64,000 nucleotides of DNA from Thiodiazotropha sp040507035 (GCA_040507035.1 JBEVVR010000044.1:186001-250000); one strand, 5' to 3'. Shown: positions 53,438-62,142, counted from the stretch's first letter. Notes: generated by a model from the letters alone, not told the origin. Program-made: numbers and translations.

Positions 53438-54043
53438 ATGGTCACAGAGTCTCTTCTCATATTAGGCGCCTACCTCTTGGGTTCCATTTCCAGCGCCATT
53501 ATTGTCTGTCGCGTGATGGGGCTGCCCGATCCGAGAAGTCAAGGGTCCAACAACCCCGGAGCGACCAACGTTTTACGTATTGGCGGTAAGAAGGCGGCGG
53601 CGATAACCCTACTGGGCGATTCATTGAAGGGATTGCTGCCGATGCTGGCAGCGCATTTGCTCGAGGTATCGGTACCGATTCTCGCCTTGAGCGGAATCGC
53701 AGCCTTTCTCGGCCACCTCTATCCCATCTTTTTCGGTTTTAAGGGTGGCAAGGGTGTTGCCACCGCACTGGGTGTGCAATTTGGCCTTCACTGGGGAATC
53801 GGACTGGGAGTTTCGCTGATCTGGTTGCTGATGGCGAAACTGGTCAACATCTCTTCACTCTCGGCCTTGGTTTCAATGGCCTTGGCACCACTGATCGTGT
53901 GGCTTATCTGGCCCGAGACAGAGCTTGTGTTGATGCAGATCTTCATCTCGTTGATTCTGTTTTGGCGCCACCGCTCCAATATCCAGAACCTGCTGCAGGG
54001 AGCAGAAGAGTCCATTAGCGAACAGAACAACAGCGAAAATTAG
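53438..54043 (+). CDS. plsY: Acyl-phosphate:glycerol-3-phosphate acyltransferase
   Basis: PlsY makes lysophosphatidic acid from acyl-phosphate in the inner membrane, the first step of phospholipid synthesis in most bacteria. The 201-residue protein has five hydrophobic segments and the three conserved loops: GSNNPGATNVLR, GHLYPIFFGFKGGKGVATALG, and a C-terminal RHRSNIQNLLQGAE. It is divergent from folB. An MBL-fold gene follows nine bases downstream on the same strand. Confidence 0.95.
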   Translation: MVTESLLILGAYLLGSISSAIIVCRVMGLPDPRSQGSNNPGATNVLRIGGKKAAAITLLGDSLKGLLPMLAAHLLEVSVPILALSGIAAFLGHLYPIFFGFKGGKGVATALGVQFGLHWGIGLGVSLIWLLMAKLVNISSLSALVSMALAPLIVWLIWPETELVLMQIFISLILFWRHRSNIQNLLQGAEESISEQNNSEN

Positions 54044-54052
54044 GTAACCAAG

Positions 54053-55012
54053 ATGCCGAATCTCGACACTATTGAGTATGCAAACCAGATAACCTGTATC
54101 GACACCCATTATCAGCGGCCGGAACTGGCCGCCTGCTACCTTGTCGAGTCTGAGGGAGAGGCTGTATTCATCGATACCGGCACCAGCCACACGGTTCCTC
54201 GCCTGATGGAGATCCTGGCGATGAAAGGGATTGCTCCATCCCAGGTCAAATACGTCATCCCAACCCATGTGCACCTCGATCATGCGGGGGGTGCCGGGGA
54301 GTTGATACGCCGCCTGCCCAACGCCTCCTTGGTGATCCACCCTTATGGCGCGAAGCATATGATAGATCCTTCGAAGTTGATTGCCGGTGCCACTGCGGTG
54401 TATGGCGAGGATCAATTCGAGAAGCAGTTCGGCAAGCTGACCGCCGTACCCGAGGAACGTGTCATTGAAGCCCCGGATGACACGCGCATCAGTTTTGGCA
54501 GCAGGGAACTGCTGATCTTGGATACCCCCGGGCACGCCCGCCACCATTTTTGTATCTACGATGGTGTGAGCGAGGCGATTTTCAGCGGTGACACCTTTGG
54601 TCTCTCCTACCGAGAGTTCGATACCGAACAGGGTCATTTCATTATGCCGACAACGACCCCTGTGCAGTTCGATCCCGAGGCTTGGCTTACTACCCTTGAG
54701 CGCCTGATGACGCTTTCACCGCAGCGGATCTACCTGACCCACTTTGGCGAGATAGGAGACGTGGTGGAAATGGCCGAACAATTGAGTCGATACATTGAGG
54801 ATTTCGCAACCATCGCCAGGGCGTGCAACACCCCCCCAGGTGAGCAACGGGTTGCCGAGATTCGCAACAGACTGAAGGATTGGATGATGCAGAAACTCCT
54901 AACCCACGGCTGCAACTTGCCCAGGGAGACCATCGAGCAACGCATGGCAATGGACCTGCTGTTGGACGCCCAGGGTTTGGATGTATGGCTGAGCCGCTTG
55001 GAAAAGGCCTAA
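54053..55012 (+). CDS. MBL-fold metallo-hydrolase
   Basis: This 319-residue hydrolase is of the metallo-beta-lactamase fold. The metal-binding motif is THVHLDHAGG, with further ligands in DTPGHARHHF and a FSGDTFG segment. The N-terminal ACYLVESEGEAVFIDTGTSH is typical of the broad MBL class that includes glyoxalase II-like and ribonuclease-like enzymes. The last 110 residues are helical (for example VVEMAEQLSRYIEDFATIAR) and may serve in dimerisation or substrate binding. The specific substrate is not evident. It lies nine bases after plsY, likely in the same transcript. Confidence 0.85.
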   Translation: MPNLDTIEYANQITCIDTHYQRPELAACYLVESEGEAVFIDTGTSHTVPRLMEILAMKGIAPSQVKYVIPTHVHLDHAGGAGELIRRLPNASLVIHPYGAKHMIDPSKLIAGATAVYGEDQFEKQFGKLTAVPEERVIEAPDDTRISFGSRELLILDTPGHARHHFCIYDGVSEAIFSGDTFGLSYREFDTEQGHFIMPTTTPVQFDPEAWLTTLERLMTLSPQRIYLTHFGEIGDVVEMAEQLSRYIEDFATIARACNTPPGEQRVAEIRNRLKDWMMQKLLTHGCNLPRETIEQRMAMDLLLDAQGLDVWLSRLEKA

Positions 55013-55046
55013 CCGGCAGCCGTTTTTAGGGCCTGTCCTATAGAGT

Positions 55047-55466
55047 TCAGCAGGGTTTTGAGCCGCTCTGATCCCAGGCAAAGGTACAGTCCAACCTGCT
55101 GAGCACGTAGATCATCCCCTGCTCCCCGTCACCGATCATCATCGACAGCGGGCTGTGTTTATTGAACTTATGGTTTCGTTGACGAAGCCAACGCTTGCCC
55201 ATGCTGGGATTGGTCGGATAGGTGGTACGCAGAGCATCATCGATACGCACCAAGTAGTCCACCCGGCGCATGATATCCGGGTTGTCGGGCAGCGGCTTGT
55301 TATAGCGATACTGAGAGAGATGACGCTTCTTTCCCTGCATATCCAGCAGTGCCATGATCTCTTCGCCACGCAATCCCCAGCTCTCGAACATATTCATCAC
55401 GCCACGGGTGATGGCAAGCCGATCGTTTAGGGTTTGACCTGCGGTACTGTTGTCGGTCGTCATCAT
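55047..55466 (-). CDS. Xre/MbcA/ParS-type (DUF2384) antitoxin-like protein
   Basis: This 139-residue protein carries an N-terminal helical region resembling a helix-turn-helix (LRGEEIMALLDMQGKKRHLSQYR) and a C-terminal DUF2384 domain. DUF2384 domains bind RES-type toxins; the family signature is visible in MGKRWLRQRNHKFNKHSPLSMMIGDGEQGMIYVL. Proteins of this kind are usually antitoxins of RES-Xre systems, with the toxin gene downstream. No RES toxin is seen here. The upstream neighbour, 74 bases away on the same strand, is an unassigned 148-residue protein. A plain transcriptional role is also possible. Confidence 0.78.
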   Translation of the reverse strand: MMTTDNSTAGQTLNDRLAITRGVMNMFESWGLRGEEIMALLDMQGKKRHLSQYRYNKPLPDNPDIMRRVDYLVRIDDALRTTYPTNPSMGKRWLRQRNHKFNKHSPLSMMIGDGEQGMIYVLSRLDCTFAWDQSGSKPC

Positions 55467-55540
55467 ATTCCACCCAATTCCCCAGAAAAAGACTTGGTTA
55501 CTAGAATAGCATGATTCAATCCCATAAACCCCGTTACTCT

Positions 55541-55987
55541 TCAGGGTTTACTCCATAACGCCCGCCACCAACGCTTACGATTTTTCGGCACCAACACCGC
55601 GGGAAGATCGAGCGGAGGGATTTTACTCAGCACCCAGCCCGGCAGTGGCGGGTTATCACTATAACCGCAGGAGACGCCCAGGTTGTTGGGATCGTAGATT
55701 TTGATGAAACTGGGTTGCGTCAGGTTGTCGGCATAGACGATACCGCAATAGTCCTCGTTATGTTCGTCGCGCAACAGCTTGTCGATGCCATCGACAAACT
55801 TCAGCAACATCTCGGCATCGGCACTCGAGGAGGGCGGTGGTTCGCCTATGGCATAGATGTACCAGCCGCCATCGGCATCCGCTTTCAACACCTGCCACAA
55901 GGCGTCCAACTGGTGCCATCTCAGGGTTGAGGTAAAACTTCCGTTAAAGGCTTGAAGATAGTCGTTTTGGTCGTTCACGAATACCAC
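55541..55987 (-). CDS. Conserved protein of unknown function
   Basis: This 148-residue soluble protein has no signal peptide or membrane segment, and I do not recognise a named domain. Conserved-looking blocks are LKADADGGWYIYAIGEPPP, a DYCGIVYADN segment, FIKIYDPNNLGVSCGYS and PPLPGWVLSKIPP. The tail is basic and Trp-rich (KNRKRWWRALWSKP). These blocks recall hypothetical proteins in other proteobacteria. It does not resemble RES toxins by eye. Its position just upstream of the DUF2384 gene on the same strand suggests they may work together; an ordinary chance adjacency is possible. Confidence 0.6.
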   Translation of the reverse strand: MVFVNDQNDYLQAFNGSFTSTLRWHQLDALWQVLKADADGGWYIYAIGEPPPSSSADAEMLLKFVDGIDKLLRDEHNEDYCGIVYADNLTQPSFIKIYDPNNLGVSCGYSDNPPLPGWVLSKIPPLDLPAVLVPKNRKRWWRALWSKP

Positions 55988-56114
55988 TCTTAATCAAATG
56001 ATAGTACTGGGCCATTAGCCTAGTTGCAGTAAATGGCAATCAGATCCTGTGTTGCGCAATATGGACTTTCGGTTGTAATTGACATTTTTGTCTGGGGCTA
56101 ATCACGGCATTGGG

Positions 56115-56120
56115 TATAAT
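56115..56120 (+). promoter_or_regulatory. Probable -10 box of purC
   Basis: TATAAT matches the consensus exactly, 28 bases before the purC ATG. TTGACA occurs at 56079-56084 but is 30 bases away, too far for a normal -35 box. A weak -35 box nearer (TTGTCT, 56088-56093) is 21 bases away. Confidence 0.4.
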
Positions 56121-56147
56121 GTTGTTTTTGCATTGCCGGTCCGGGAT

Positions 56148-56670
56148 ATGAATAAAGTCAGCAATACGCTATTTGAATCTGATCTAAATCTAAAGTTGCT
56201 CAACCGAGGTAAGGTTCGCGATATCTACAAAGTGGATGAGAGCCATCTGCTGATCGTCACCACAGACCGCCTGTCGGCCTTCGACGTCNNNNNNNNNNNN
56301 NNNNNNNNNNNNNNNNNNNNNNNNNNNNNNNNNNNNNNNNNNNNNNNNNNNNNNNNNNNNNNNNNNNNNNNNNNNNNNNNNNNNNNNNGCAGATACTAAA
56401 TTTGAATTCGGCCTGGACGATGAAGGTCAGATCCATCTGATCGATGAGGTTTTGACACCTGATTCTTCCCGTTTCTGGCCAGCCAGTTCATATCGTCCAG
56501 GATGCAGTCCACCCAGCTTCGATAAGCAGTTTGTCCGCGACTACCTGGAGACCCTGGACTGGGATAAAACACCGCCAGGCCCTGAGCTACCTCAGCAGGT
56601 AATAGCCAAAACAGCGGAAAAGTATCAAGAGGCGGAAAGGAGGCTGACGGGTGATTGGCAGGAGCATTGA
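56148..56670 (+). CDS. purC: SAICAR synthase, interrupted by assembly gap
   Basis: PurC adds aspartate to CAIR in purine synthesis. The first 47 residues (56148-56288, MNKVSNTLFESDLNLK then RGKVRDIYKVDE and TTDRLSAFDV) and the last 93 (56389-56667, DTKFEFGLDDEG through LIDEVLTPDSSRFWP) are visible. They lie in different frames across the 100-N gap because 100 is not a true length: the long-type PurC has about 297 residues, so around 465 bases are missing. The ends shown are normal, so there is no sign of a real frameshift. The ATG has no strong ribosome binding site. Confidence 0.9.
56289..56388. other. Assembly gap of 100 N
   Basis: Exactly 100 undetermined bases, the conventional placeholder for a gap of unknown length, within purC. 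Confidence 0.98.
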
Positions 56671-56815
56671 GACTATGCCAATTGATGAATTTGGTTCGTC
56701 TCGAACTTCAGTTTTTCTGCTAACGTGCCGCTTTAATATCATGAGGAGAATTTTCTCCTGAATTGTGTATTGAACCATTCAGATTTATTAGTTGTGGTGT
56801 AAAGCTTTGCCTTCT

Positions 56816-57079
56816 ATGTCTGCAGTCAACATAAAAACAGCCAGGGTGGTGATCTACACCACGCTGAGGTGTCCCCACTGCCAACATTTAAAGCGGTGGT
56901 TAAAAAGGAATAAAGTTCCTTTTCTTGACTTCAACGTCGGTAAGCCTGGGAAAATGCAGAAGAAATTTTTCGAGATTGGCGGGCAGAGTGTACCCCTGAT
57001 TGTCATCGGCGAGGAGAAATTCGTCGGCTTCAATCCCAATCAGTTAAAAACAGTCCTGGAAAAAGAAGGCCTTTTGTAG
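56816..57079 (+). CDS. Glutaredoxin family protein
   Basis: This small thioredoxin-fold protein has 87 residues. It has the redox motif CPHC after VVIYTTLRCPHCQHLKRWL, a cis-proline segment GGQSVPLIVIGEEKFVGFNPNQL, and a C-terminal helix, as in glutaredoxin/NrdH-like proteins. CPHC in place of CPYC suggests a redox potential different from classic glutaredoxin. It likely reduces disulfides in the cytoplasm. I chose the ATG at 56816; an in-frame TTG at 56792 is possible, and neither has a good ribosome binding site. It ends at a bidirectional terminator shared with fba. Confidence 0.85.
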   Translation: MSAVNIKTARVVIYTTLRCPHCQHLKRWLKRNKVPFLDFNVGKPGKMQKKFFEIGGQSVPLIVIGEEKFVGFNPNQLKTVLEKEGLL

Positions 57080-57104
57080 CGCTCGATCCGCTCAGCAGCT
57101 TTAT

Positions 57105-57134
57105 TGAAAAAGGGGGCTTAGGCCCCCTTTTTCA
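57105..57134. terminator. Bidirectional intrinsic terminator
   Basis: TGAAAAAGGGGGC (57105-57117) and GCCCCCTTTTTCA (57122-57134) are exact reverse complements around a 4-base loop, with A- and T-tracts. It separates the convergent glutaredoxin-like gene and fba. Confidence 0.93.
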
Positions 57135-57148
57135 GTAATGGTGATTGA

Positions 57149-58213
57149 TCAGTTCACCTTTGGATCGAGCTCGCCACTCTCATAGCGTTTCTGCATGCCT
57201 TCCAGAGAGATCGGCGTGATCTTCTCCGCCATGCCCGCGGAGCCGAAGGCCTCATAGCGGGCTTTACAGATCCCGGACATCGCCTTGGTCGCCTCTTTGA
57301 GGAACTTGCGCGGATCGAAATTGGACTTGTTGTCGTGCAGGTGCTTGCGAATCGAGCCGGTGGAGGCCATGCGCAGGTCGGTGTCGATGTTGACCTTGAC
57401 CACACCATGCTTGATACCCTCGACAATCTCCTCCACGGGAACGCCGTAGGTCTCGCCCATATCTCCGCCATACTCGTTGATGATCGCCAGCCAGTCCTGG
57501 GGTACCGAGGAGGAACCGTGCATCACCAGGTGGGTATCCGGTATACGTGCATGGATCTCCTTCACCCGATCGATGGCGAGGATGTCGCCTGTCGGCGGAC
57601 GGGTGAACTTATAGGCACCATGGGAGGTACCGATGGCGATCGCCAGGGCATCCACACCGGTCTTCTTGACAAAATCGGCGGCTTCGTCGGGATCGGTCAG
57701 CAGCTGACTGTGATCGAGGGTGCCCTCGGCGCCTATGCCATCCTCTTCACCGGCCTGGCCGGTCTCCAGAGAGCCCAGGCAGCCCAGCTCACCCTCTACC
57801 GAAACGCCACCCGCGTGGGCCATATCGACCACGGTCTTGGTCACATCCACGTTGTAGTCATAGGACGATGGGGTCTTGCCGTCGGTCATCAACGAGCCAT
57901 CCATCATGACGGAAGAGAAGCCCGACTGGATGGAGCGCAGACAGACAGATGGGGATGTGCCGTGATCCTGGTGCATACAGACCGGGATATGCGGATACAT
58001 CTCGGTCGCGGCGATGATCAGGTGGCGCAGGAAGGGCTCACCCGCATAGGAACGAGCACCGGCGGAACCCTGTAGGATGACCGGGCTTTTAGCTGCATCC
58101 GCAGCCTGCATGATGGCATGCACCTGCTCCATATTGTTGACATTGAACGCCGGCAGACCGTAGCCGTTTTCCGCGGCATGATCGAGAAGTTGGCGCAGGG
58201 ATATCAGAGCCAT
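57149..58213 (-). CDS. fba: Fructose-bisphosphate aldolase, class II (Calvin-cycle subtype)
   Basis: The enzyme interconverts fructose-1,6-bisphosphate with dihydroxyacetone phosphate and glyceraldehyde-3-phosphate; in autotrophs it also condenses erythrose-4-phosphate to sedoheptulose bisphosphate. The 354-residue protein has the zinc ligands in CMHQDHGTSP (Asp 83, His 84), IAIGTSHGAYKF and HGSSSVPQ, the class II pattern. The long insert with GELGCLGSLETGQAGEEDG identifies the type B (CbbA-like) subgroup found with cbb genes. AAGGAGG before the ATG is a very strong ribosome binding site. It is the last gene of the tkt-gap-pgk-pyk-fba series. Confidence 0.95.
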   Translation of the reverse strand: MALISLRQLLDHAAENGYGLPAFNVNNMEQVHAIMQAADAAKSPVILQGSAGARSYAGEPFLRHLIIAATEMYPHIPVCMHQDHGTSPSVCLRSIQSGFSSVMMDGSLMTDGKTPSSYDYNVDVTKTVVDMAHAGGVSVEGELGCLGSLETGQAGEEDGIGAEGTLDHSQLLTDPDEAADFVKKTGVDALAIAIGTSHGAYKFTRPPTGDILAIDRVKEIHARIPDTHLVMHGSSSVPQDWLAIINEYGGDMGETYGVPVEEIVEGIKHGVVKVNIDTDLRMASTGSIRKHLHDNKSNFDPRKFLKEATKAMSGICKARYEAFGSAGMAEKITPISLEGMQKRYESGELDPKVN

Positions 58214-58264
58214 GATAGCCTCCTTGGTTTTGTGTCTATAGTCATTTCAATTCTCGGGGAGCAC

Positions 58265-59734
58265 TTATGTCTGCTTCACCCAACCATCTTGATCGTCGTC
58301 GAGCACATGCTCGCCGACACGCATTACTTTCATAATATTGGTCTGACCCTCAACCCCTGAGCGGTCACCCTTGGTGATGATCACCAAGTCGTTCTCACGA
58401 ACTTCGCCACGACGCAGCAACTCGTCAATCACCTCTTCATTGACCTTGTCCACGTTGGTCATGGCGACATCGAAACTCACCGGGTAGACCCCGCGATAGA
58501 GAGTCACCTTGCGCCTGGTACGCACATGGCGAGTGAGGGCATAGATAGGGATGCCGGAGCTGATACGGGACATCCATTTCACCGTGGATCCCGACTCGGT
58601 CAAGGCAGCTATTCCCTTTACCCCCAGGTGATTGGCAGTATACATGGTGGCCATGGCAATTGCTTCATCAACACGGCCGAACACGGTATCGATGCGGTGG
58701 TGTGAACGTCTTGCGGACTGATGCTTTTCTGCCTCGATACAGACCCTGTCCATCGCCTCAATCACCTTGTGAGGATACTTTCCAATCGAGGTCTCGGCTG
58801 AGAGCATTACCGCATCGGTACCGTCCATTACCGCATTTGCCACATCGAACACCTCGGCCCGGGTGGGGATTGGATTCTCGATCATCGACTGCATCATCTG
58901 GGTCGCCGTGATGACCACGCAGTTCATCTCCCGCGCGGTCTTGATCAGCTCTTTCTGCACCGCCGGCAGCTCGGCGTCTCCGATCTCGACGCCGAGGTCG
59001 CCACGGGCCACCATGATGGCATCAGAGGCTTGGATGATCTCCTCGATGCCATCCAGCGCCTCGGCGCGTTCTACCTTGGCTATGATGCCACCCTGGCCTC
59101 CCGCTTCTTCCAGGAGACGCCGCGCTTCCATCACGTCCTCTCCATTGCGCACAAAGGAGACAGCGAGGTAGTCGACATCGATTTCAGCAGCGAACTTGAT
59201 ATCCTCCCGGTCCTTATCGGTCAAGGCCGGTGCGGAGAGTCCGCCACCCTGTTTGTTGATGCCCTTGTTATTGGAGAGCCGACCGCCAACAATCACCTTG
59301 CAGTGAACCTCTTTGCCTTCGACTTCGGAGACCCAGAGCACGATTGCCCCATCGTCGAGCAGTAGGGTATCACCACGGCTGACATCATTGACCAGTTGCG
59401 GATAGGTCAGACCCACCCGCTGCTGATCTCCGGCATCCAATGCACAGCCGGCATCGAGAATGAAACTGTCGTCATCTTTAAGCTCGACCGCTCCTGTCTT
59501 GAAACGACCGATACGGATCTTCGGTCCCTGGAGATCGGCCAGTACGCCAATCTGTCGCCCGCAAGCACGGGCACGATTGCGTATCCGATCCGCCCGCTGG
59601 CGCTGGGAATCATGATGATCATGAGAGAGATTGAGGCGAACCACATCCGCCCCGGCGTGGATAATCTTATCCAATACCTTGGGATCATCCGTTGCCGGCC
59701 CCAGGGTTGCTACTATTTTTGTTCGTCTTGGCAT
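58265..59734 (-). CDS. pyk: Pyruvate kinase
   Basis: Pyruvate kinase makes ATP and pyruvate from phosphoenolpyruvate. The 489-residue protein shows RRTKIVATLGPATDDPKVL at the N-terminus, IIAKVERAEALDGIEEI with the catalytic lysine, VARGDLGVEIG, and TATQMMQSMIENPIPTRAEVFDVANAVMDGTDAVMLSAE. These are diagnostic. A strong terminator lies between it and pgk upstream, so it probably has its own promoter or depends on read-through. Confidence 0.97.
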   Translation of the reverse strand: MPRRTKIVATLGPATDDPKVLDKIIHAGADVVRLNLSHDHHDSQRQRADRIRNRARACGRQIGVLADLQGPKIRIGRFKTGAVELKDDDSFILDAGCALDAGDQQRVGLTYPQLVNDVSRGDTLLLDDGAIVLWVSEVEGKEVHCKVIVGGRLSNNKGINKQGGGLSAPALTDKDREDIKFAAEIDVDYLAVSFVRNGEDVMEARRLLEEAGGQGGIIAKVERAEALDGIEEIIQASDAIMVARGDLGVEIGDAELPAVQKELIKTAREMNCVVITATQMMQSMIENPIPTRAEVFDVANAVMDGTDAVMLSAETSIGKYPHKVIEAMDRVCIEAEKHQSARRSHHRIDTVFGRVDEAIAMATMYTANHLGVKGIAALTESGSTVKWMSRISSGIPIYALTRHVRTRRKVTLYRGVYPVSFDVAMTNVDKVNEEVIDELLRRGEVRENDLVIITKGDRSGVEGQTNIMKVMRVGEHVLDDDQDGWVKQT

Positions 59735-59761
59735 ACGGATCCAGCTAGATGCTTAGCCCAT

Positions 59762-59791
59762 GAAAAAACGGCTGAGCCCCTGCTCAGCCGT
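59762..59791 (-). terminator. Strong intrinsic terminator after pgk
   Basis: ACGGCTGAGC and its exact reverse complement GCTCAGCCGT enclose a 4-base loop. On the minus strand it is followed by six T. It lies 15 bases after the pgk stop, dividing the block into tkt-gap-pgk and pyk-fba. Confidence 0.93.
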
Positions 59792-59806
59792 GATCGATTC
59801 TCTGTC

Positions 59807-60988
59807 TTACTCAGCGGCACGGGCCTCAAGCATGGCCACCGCGGGCAGGGTTTTGCCTTCCAAATATTCGAGAAAGGCACCGCCTGCGGTGGAGATGTAG
59901 GAAACCTTGTCATAAATATCATACTTCTGGATCGCAGCGATGGTATCGCCACCACCGGCGAGGGAGAAGCCAGCGGAATCAGCGATGGCCATGGATACGG
60001 TCTTGGTACCCTCGCCAAACTGATCGAACTCGAAGACACCCACCGGACCGTTCCAGACAATGGTCCCGGCCTGTTTGATAATATCAGCCAACTCATTGGC
60101 ACTGTCAGGCCCGATGTCGAAAATCATTTCGTCGTCAGCGACGTCCGCGGCTGGCTTTAGCACCGCAGGCTCATCTTCCGCAAAGTTCTTACCCACCACA
60201 ACATCGGTGGCAATGGGGATATTCGCCCCCCGCGCCTTCATCTTCTCAATCAGTGCCTGGGCGGTAGGCACCAGATCGTCTTCACATAGGGATTTACCCA
60301 CATTGTGGCCTGTGGCCTTGAGGAAGGTGTTGGCGATACCACCGCCTACCACCAGTTGATCCACCTTCTCAGACAGGGCCTCGAGAACGGTCAACTTGGT
60401 CGACACCTTGGAACCACCCACGATCGCCACCATCGGCCGCGCGGGATTCGCCAACGCCTTGGCGAGATTATCCAACTCGTCGGCCAACAACAGGCCGGCA
60501 CAGGCCGTTGGGGCAAACTTGCCAGCACCATGGGTGGAAGCCTGGGCACGGTGGGCGGTACCGAATGCATCCATCACGAAGACGTCGCAGAGGGCGGCAT
60601 ATTGCTTAGCCAGCTCTTCGTTGTCTTTCTTCTCGCCACTATTGAAGCGCACGTTCTCGAACAGTACCACCTCACCTTCAGCTACCTCGGGGGTCGACTG
60701 CAGATAGTCCTTGACCAGGCGGACTGTGTTACCGAGCTTGGCACTCATATCATCGGCAATCGGTTGCATGGAGTTCTCCGCATCCACCTCGCCCTCCGTG
60801 GGACGACCGCGGTGTGACATCACCTGCACCCTGGCGCCCGCCTTGACGCAATGCTCGATAGTGGGCATGGAGGCGGTAATCCGGGCATCCGATGTGACTT
60901 TGCCGTCTTTGACAGGGACATTGAGATCAGCGCGAATCAGGACTCGCTTGCCAGCGAGATCAAGGTCGGTCAACTTGATGAAAGACAT
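59807..60988 (-). CDS. pgk: Phosphoglycerate kinase
   Basis: Phosphoglycerate kinase interconverts 3-phosphoglycerate and 1,3-bisphosphoglycerate, in glycolysis and as a reductive step of the Calvin cycle. The 393-residue protein has the substrate motif RVLIRADLNVP near residue 15, HRGRPTEG, GGSKVSTKL near the hinge, and the nucleotide loop GGGDTIAAIQKY near the end. TAGGAG lies upstream of the ATG. A hairpin separates it from gap and a strong terminator follows. Confidence 0.97.
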   Translation of the reverse strand: MSFIKLTDLDLAGKRVLIRADLNVPVKDGKVTSDARITASMPTIEHCVKAGARVQVMSHRGRPTEGEVDAENSMQPIADDMSAKLGNTVRLVKDYLQSTPEVAEGEVVLFENVRFNSGEKKDNEELAKQYAALCDVFVMDAFGTAHRAQASTHGAGKFAPTACAGLLLADELDNLAKALANPARPMVAIVGGSKVSTKLTVLEALSEKVDQLVVGGGIANTFLKATGHNVGKSLCEDDLVPTAQALIEKMKARGANIPIATDVVVGKNFAEDEPAVLKPAADVADDEMIFDIGPDSANELADIIKQAGTIVWNGPVGVFEFDQFGEGTKTVSMAIADSAGFSLAGGGDTIAAIQKYDIYDKVSYISTAGGAFLEYLEGKTLPAVAMLEARAAE

Positions 60989-61104
60989 TAGGAACTCCTA
61001 GGTCGATTCTAATTTTTCACTGTGAATTTTGAATTATGAACGCATGACAACTTCGATCGTCGATCGAGTGCTACATCCCTATTTCAAAATCCACTGCATC
61101 AACT

Positions 61105-61130
61105 CATGGGGCGGTTCTACCCGCCCCATG
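61105..61130 (-). other. Hairpin between gap and pgk
   Basis: CATGGGGCGG and CCGCCCCATG form a perfect 10-bp stem with a 6-base loop, 10 bases after the gap stop. No T-run follows. It may stabilise the upstream gap message or reduce expression of the downstream gene, as intercistronic hairpins do in other gap-pgk operons. Confidence 0.6.
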
Positions 61131-61140
61131 TTGAGCAGCC

Positions 61141-62142
61141 TTACTTGGCCACGTGCTCAACCATACGCAGCATGTTGCAGGTATAGCCGTACTCGTTGTC
61201 ATACCAGGAGACCACCTTGACGAAGGTGTCGTCCAGCATGATGCCGGCACCCGCGTCAAAGATGGAGGGGGTACCGCGACCGCGGAAATCGGTGGAGACC
61301 ACCTTCTCCTCGGTGTAGTCCAGGACACCGGCCAGATCACCCGACTCGGAAGCGGCCTTCATGGCGGCACAGATGTCGTCGTAGCTGGCACCGCTGTTGA
61401 GCTCCACGGTGAGGTCGACCACGGAGACGTCGGAGGTGGGTACACGGAAGGCCATGCCGGTCAGTTTGCCGTTGAGCTCTGGCAGCACCTTGCCCACCGC
61501 CTTGGCGGCACCGGTGGAAGAGGGAATGATGTTCTCCAGGATACCGCGACCACCGCGCCAGTCCTTCATGGAGGGACCATCAACGGTCTTCTGGGTGGCG
61601 GTGGCGGCGTGTACGGTGGTCATCAGACCGCGCTTGATGCCCCACTTGTCGTTCAACACCTTGGCCACGGGTGCCAGGCAGTTGGTGGTACAGGAGGCAG
61701 CTGAGACGATGGCCTGTCCACTGTAGTCGTTATGGTTGACACCATAGACGAACATCGGGGTGGCGTCCTTTGAGGGCGCGCTCTGGACTACCTTTTTGGC
61801 GCCGGCGTCGATGTGCTTCTGGCAGGTCTCCTCGGTGAGGAAAAAGCCGGTACATTCGATCACCAGCTCGGCACCGATCTCATCCCATTTCAGATTTGCC
61901 GGATCACGCTCTGCCGTGAGGCGGATCTTGTTGCCGTTTACGACCATGTTGCTGCCATCCACGGCGATGTCGCCGTCGAAGTTACCGTGCACTGAGTCGT
62001 ACTTCAGCATGTAGGCCAGGTAATCGGGTTCCAGAAGATCATTGATACCAACGACTTCGATGCCGGGGAAATCTTTGGCGATAGCGCGGAACGCCATGCG
62101 GCCGATACGACCAAAACCATTGATACCTACTTTGATTGTCAT
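61141..62142 (-). CDS. gap: Glyceraldehyde-3-phosphate dehydrogenase, type I
   Basis: The enzyme interconverts glyceraldehyde-3-phosphate and 1,3-bisphosphoglycerate. The 333-residue protein has NGFGRIGR (8-15), the catalytic cysteine in SAASCTTNCLAP (C151), and the final NEYGYTCNMLRMVEH. Aspartate 35 in GINDL points to NAD rather than NADP as cofactor, so its use in the Calvin cycle would rely on NADH. It lies between tkt and pgk; the tkt-gap-pgk order is typical of cbb clusters but also of ordinary glycolytic operons. Confidence 0.97.
   Translation of the reverse strand: MTIKVGINGFGRIGRMAFRAIAKDFPGIEVVGINDLLEPDYLAYMLKYDSVHGNFDGDIAVDGSNMVVNGNKIRLTAERDPANLKWDEIGAELVIECTGFFLTEETCQKHIDAGAKKVVQSAPSKDATPMFVYGVNHNDYSGQAIVSAASCTTNCLAPVAKVLNDKWGIKRGLMTTVHAATATQKTVDGPSMKDWRGGRGILENIIPSSTGAAKAVGKVLPELNGKLTGMAFRVPTSDVSVVDLTVELNSGASYDDICAAMKAASESGDLAGVLDYTEEKVVSTDFRGRGTPSIFDAGAGIMLDDTFVKVVSWYDNEYGYTCNMLRMVEHVAK

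Noticed and set aside
53873..54637. A 254-codon minus-strand frame
   Set aside because: Antisense to plsY and the MBL-fold gene, both of which have clear motifs.
56079..56120. TTGACA and TATAAT as a standard purC promoter pair
   Set aside because: The spacing is 30 bases, too long for sigma-70; only the -10 box is retained.
56744..56759. AGGAGAATTTTCTCCT palindrome after purC as a terminator
   Set aside because: The stem is 7 bp, AT-rich and lacks a T-run; I do not regard it as supported.
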